From positions 2,046,001-2,110,000 of the forward strand of contig NC_021921.1 of NCBI RefSeq assembly GCF_000470655.1: 64,000 bases of DNA, written 5' to 3'. The DNA is from Halorhabdus tiamatea SARL4B. Lineage in GTDB: Archaea > Halobacteriota > Halobacteria > Halobacteriales > Haloarculaceae. Positions 61,842-64,000 of the stretch are shown here, piece by piece. The position numbers were made by a program, and so were the translations under genes. Position 1 is the first letter of the stretch. Each line of letters opens with the position of its first letter. Below the pieces are notes generated by a model. It did no database searches and was not told the DNA's origin. It saw nothing but the letters and a program-made list of their open reading frames with translations.

Positions 61842-62564
61842 TCACTCGACCGCCTCGATCGCCTCACCGAGCGTGAACTGCCCCTCGTAGAGCGCGCTGC
61901 CGACGACGACGGCCGCCGCACCGGCGTCTCGCAGGGCGCGAACGTCCTCGATCGAGGCGACGCCGCCGCTTGCGATCACTGGAATGTCGACAGCTTCGAC
62001 GACGCGTTCGACGGGGCCAGTCCGGACGCCCTCCAACCGTCCTTCGACGTCGACGTCGGTGAAGAGAATGCCAGCCGCCCCAAGGTCGGCGTACCGCCCG
62101 GCAGCCGCCGCGGGGTCGAGACCGGTGGCCTCTGTCCATCCCGAGACGACCACCTCGCCGTCGCTGGCATCCAGGCTGACGAGCACGCTGTTCGGGTGGG
62201 TCTCGCTGATTTCGGCGACGATGTCGGGCTCTTCGACGGCAGCGGTCCCGAGGATGACCCGGTCGACGCCGGCGTCCAGCAGGGTTCGGGCGTCCTCGGC
62301 CGTGCGAATTCCCCCGCCGAGCTGGAGGTCGACGTCGACGGCCGCCCGAATCGCCTCGATAGCGTCGGCGTTCGCGCGCTCACCCTCGAAGGCCCCGTCC
62401 AGGTCGATCAGATGGAGCGTCTCGGCCCCCGCCTCGACCCACCGCTTTGCCGCGCTAACGGGGTCGCCGTAGGTCTTGCCCGTGCCGCGCTCGCCACCGA
62501 CCAACTGGACGACCTGGCCCGCCTGCATGTCGACCGCCGGGATGACTGCGAAGTCGGGAAACAT
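61842..62564 (-). CDS. hisA: HisA phosphoribosyl-formimino-AICAR-P isomerase
   Basis: 240 aa from ATG 62564 (MFPDFAVIPAVDMQ); the upstream frame to 62660 is not family-like. TIM barrel with AVIPAVDMQAGQVVQL (catalytic Asp), DLQLGGGIRT and FTDVDVEGRLEG, followed by ASGGVASIEDVRAL. Isomerises ProFAR in histidine synthesis. Confidence 0.92.
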   Translation of the reverse strand: MFPDFAVIPAVDMQAGQVVQLVGGERGTGKTYGDPVSAAKRWVEAGAETLHLIDLDGAFEGERANADAIEAIRAAVDVDLQLGGGIRTAEDARTLLDAGVDRVILGTAAVEEPDIVAEISETHPNSVLVSLDASDGEVVVSGWTEATGLDPAAAAGRYADLGAAGILFTDVDVEGRLEGVRTGPVERVVEAVDIPVIASGGVASIEDVRALRDAGAAAVVVGSALYEGQFTLGEAIEAVE

Positions 62565-62807
62565 ACCAGCGAATCGACCGTCGCCGGCGTAAAGCGTGTC
62601 GGTCCAACGGTTGAACCGCGAATTGTAGCCGTGAGCACTCGCGACGCTTCCGCTCCCCATATAAGGATGTATACTAGGGGTCGGGGTACCTGTCTCTCAG
62701 TACTGTGCGATCTCCCGTAGAGACCGGTTCTACACGGCCATAGATCGGTTTCGCTGGGCCCGTGGACGTGTTGGTCAACGCTGTGGGGATGGATCGAAAC
62801 CCGCACA

Positions 62808-62815
62808 TTTATATA
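62808..62815 (+). promoter_or_regulatory. TATA box of the thermosome gene
   Basis: TTTATATA is preceded by CGAAACCC, a BRE-like sequence seen in heat-inducible haloarchaeal cct promoters; it is centred 31 nt before ATG 62843. Confidence 0.65.
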
Positions 62816-62842
62816 GAACCACAGACAAACATGCTACCGATT

Positions 62843-64000
62843 ATGAGTCAGCGCATGCAGGGACAGCCGATGATCGTTCTCGGCGACGACGCGGATCGTC
62901 TGAAGAACGAAGACGCCCAGAGTCACAACATCTCGGCGGCGCGCGCGGTCGCCGAGTCGGTCCGCTCGACGCTCGGACCCAAGGGCATGGACAAGATGCT
63001 GGTGTCCTCGATCGGGGACGTGACCGTCACCAACGACGGCGTCACGATCCTCGAGGAGATGGACATCGAGAACCCGACGGCGAAGATGATCGTCGAGGTC
63101 GCCCAGACGCAGGAGGACGAGGCGGGCGACGGCACGACGACCGCCGTCTCGCTGGCGGGCGAACTCTTAAAGAACGCCGAGGAACTCCTAGAGCAGGACA
63201 TCCACCCGACGTCGATCATCCGCGGGTACGACATGGCCGCAAAACAGGCTCGCGAGGAGATCGACGACATCGCGGTCCCCGTCGACCCCAGCGACGAGGA
63301 GATTCTGAAGAGCGTTGCGGCGACGAGCATGACTGGCAAAGGGGCAGAACTCAACCTCGACCTCCTCTCGGATCTGGTCGTCGAGACAGCACAGGCCGTC
63401 TCCGTCGACGCCGAGGACGGCTCGACCGTCGTCGACCTGGAGTACGTCGACATCATGGCCGAACCCGGCCGTCCGGTCGACGACTCGAAACTCATCAATG
63501 GCGGGACGATCGACACCGACCCCGATCACGAGGACATGCCGACCGAGGTCGAGGACGCCGACATCCTCCTGCTTGACGCACCCTTTACCGTCAACGAGAT
63601 GGAGAACGACGCCCAGCTCAGCGTCGACGACCCCGACCAACTCCAGGAGTTCATCGAGCAGGAGGAACAGGCCCTCCGGGAGAAGGTACAGGGCGTCGTC
63701 GACGCCGGCGTCGACGTCGTTCTCTCGAAGAAGTCCATCGACGAGATGGCCCAGCACCTTCTCGCGCGCGAGGGGATCCTCTCGATCAGCCAGATCAAGC
63801 GCAGCGACCTCGAGTTCCTGACCGAAGTTCTGGGGACGCAGCTTCACTCGGATCTGGACTTCGAGTCGATCACCGACTCGGACCTCGGGACGGGCGACAT
63901 CTCGCGTGACCCCGAAGACGGCTGGTACGTCGTCGAGAGTGACGGCAACCACGGTGTGACGCTGGTGGTCCGTGGCTCGACCGAGCACGTCAGCGACGAA
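62843..64000 (+). CDS. Thermosome subunit (group II chaperonin), 5' part
   Basis: The frame runs off the right edge (386 codons visible). ATG 62843 ([13 protein letters not shown]) is preferred over ATG 62831 by TATA spacing. The equatorial domain shows [65 protein letters not shown], with the ATPase GDGTTT motif; the intermediate and apical domains follow with [22 protein letters not shown]. Folds proteins; heat inducible in haloarchaea. Confidence 0.93.
   Translation, partial: MSQRMQGQPMIVLGDDADRLKNEDAQSHNISAARAVAESVRSTLGPKGMDKMLVSSIGDVTVTNDGVTILEEMDIENPTAKMIVEVAQTQEDEAGDGTTTAVSLAGELLKNAEELLEQDIHPTSIIRGYDMAAKQAREEIDDIAVPVDPSDEEILKSVAATSMTGKGAELNLDLLSDLVVETAQAVSVDAEDGSTVVDLEYVDIMAEPGRPVDDSKLINGGTIDTDPDHEDMPTEVEDADILLLDAPFTVNEMENDAQLSVDDPDQLQEFIEQEEQALREKVQGVVDAGVDVVLSKKSIDEMAQHLLAREGILSISQIKRSDLEFLTEVLGTQLHSDLDFESITDSDLGTGDISRDPEDGWYVVESDGNHGVTLVVRGSTEHVSDE

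Noticed and set aside
1-64000. CRISPR array
   Set aside because: No array of regularly spaced direct repeats was seen; no cas genes are present.
1-64000. Prophage or integrative plasmid
   Set aside because: No integrase, capsid, terminase or replication genes; the AT-rich island is only 2 kb and has no integrase.

Overview
The window is a high-GC chromosomal segment from a haloarchaeon (class Halobacteria). The signs are strongly acidic proteomes (Asp/Glu-rich), Tat-type lipoproteins, archaeal information genes (aIF2-gamma, RpoE1, Spt4, TFB, MCM, Hel308, thermosome, KEOPS Cgi121), the archaeosine pathway, a class III PHA operon, and leaderless genes with TATA-like boxes about 25-30 nt before the start codon. 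The sequence alone does not fix the genus.

Layout. 1-8.3 kb: the end of a complex-I/Mrp-type membrane subunit, a secreted beta-sandwich protein, purine and one-carbon genes (purU, purC), an AAA ATPase, an aldo/keto reductase and a PhnP-like hydrolase. 8.3-11.4 kb: small regulators, a Rossmann-like unknown protein, and about 360 bp with IS200/IS605-type end hairpins but no transposase. 11.4-17.6 kb: a DUF5787-like protein, a small MscS channel, then the translation/transcription operon aIF2-gamma - PIN protein - rpoE1 - spt4 - dephospho-CoA kinase, facing a PAS histidine kinase. 17.6-21.5 kb: a fixABCX (bifurcating-type ETF) operon behind a 360-bp leader with three TGATGC repeats. 21.5-30 kb: lipoproteins, a ZIP transporter and a secondary alcohol dehydrogenase. 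The last 115 bp of the dehydrogenase gene are duplicated 2.2 kb downstream and bracket an AT-rich island with two unrecognised genes. RNase Z, a membrane histidine kinase, a glyoxalase-fold protein and a NodB-type deacetylase follow.

30-42.7 kb: a DUF460 protein, an HhH-GPD-like protein, the whole archaeosine set (tgtA, arcS, RaSEA) interleaved with a flavin reductase, a VanZ protein and a nucleotidyltransferase/small-protein pair, then GalT-like and HIT proteins around a nested palindrome, and a TFB. 42.7-49 kb: an MCM helicase gene carrying three inteins (315, 524 and 523 aa), the first with tandem HTH modules instead of a homing endonuclease. 49-52.5 kb: the polyhydroxyalkanoate locus phaR-phaP-phaE-phaC with divergent phaJ. 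52.5-64 kb: cgi121-hel308, a ferredoxin, a VapBC-like pair, pgi, a substrate-binding protein without export signal, hisB with an ACT regulator, an MFS carrier, hisA and the start of a thermosome gene.

The most unusual parts are the AT-rich island bracketed by the dehydrogenase duplication, the HTH-bearing inteins, and the orphan IS200/IS605-like ends.
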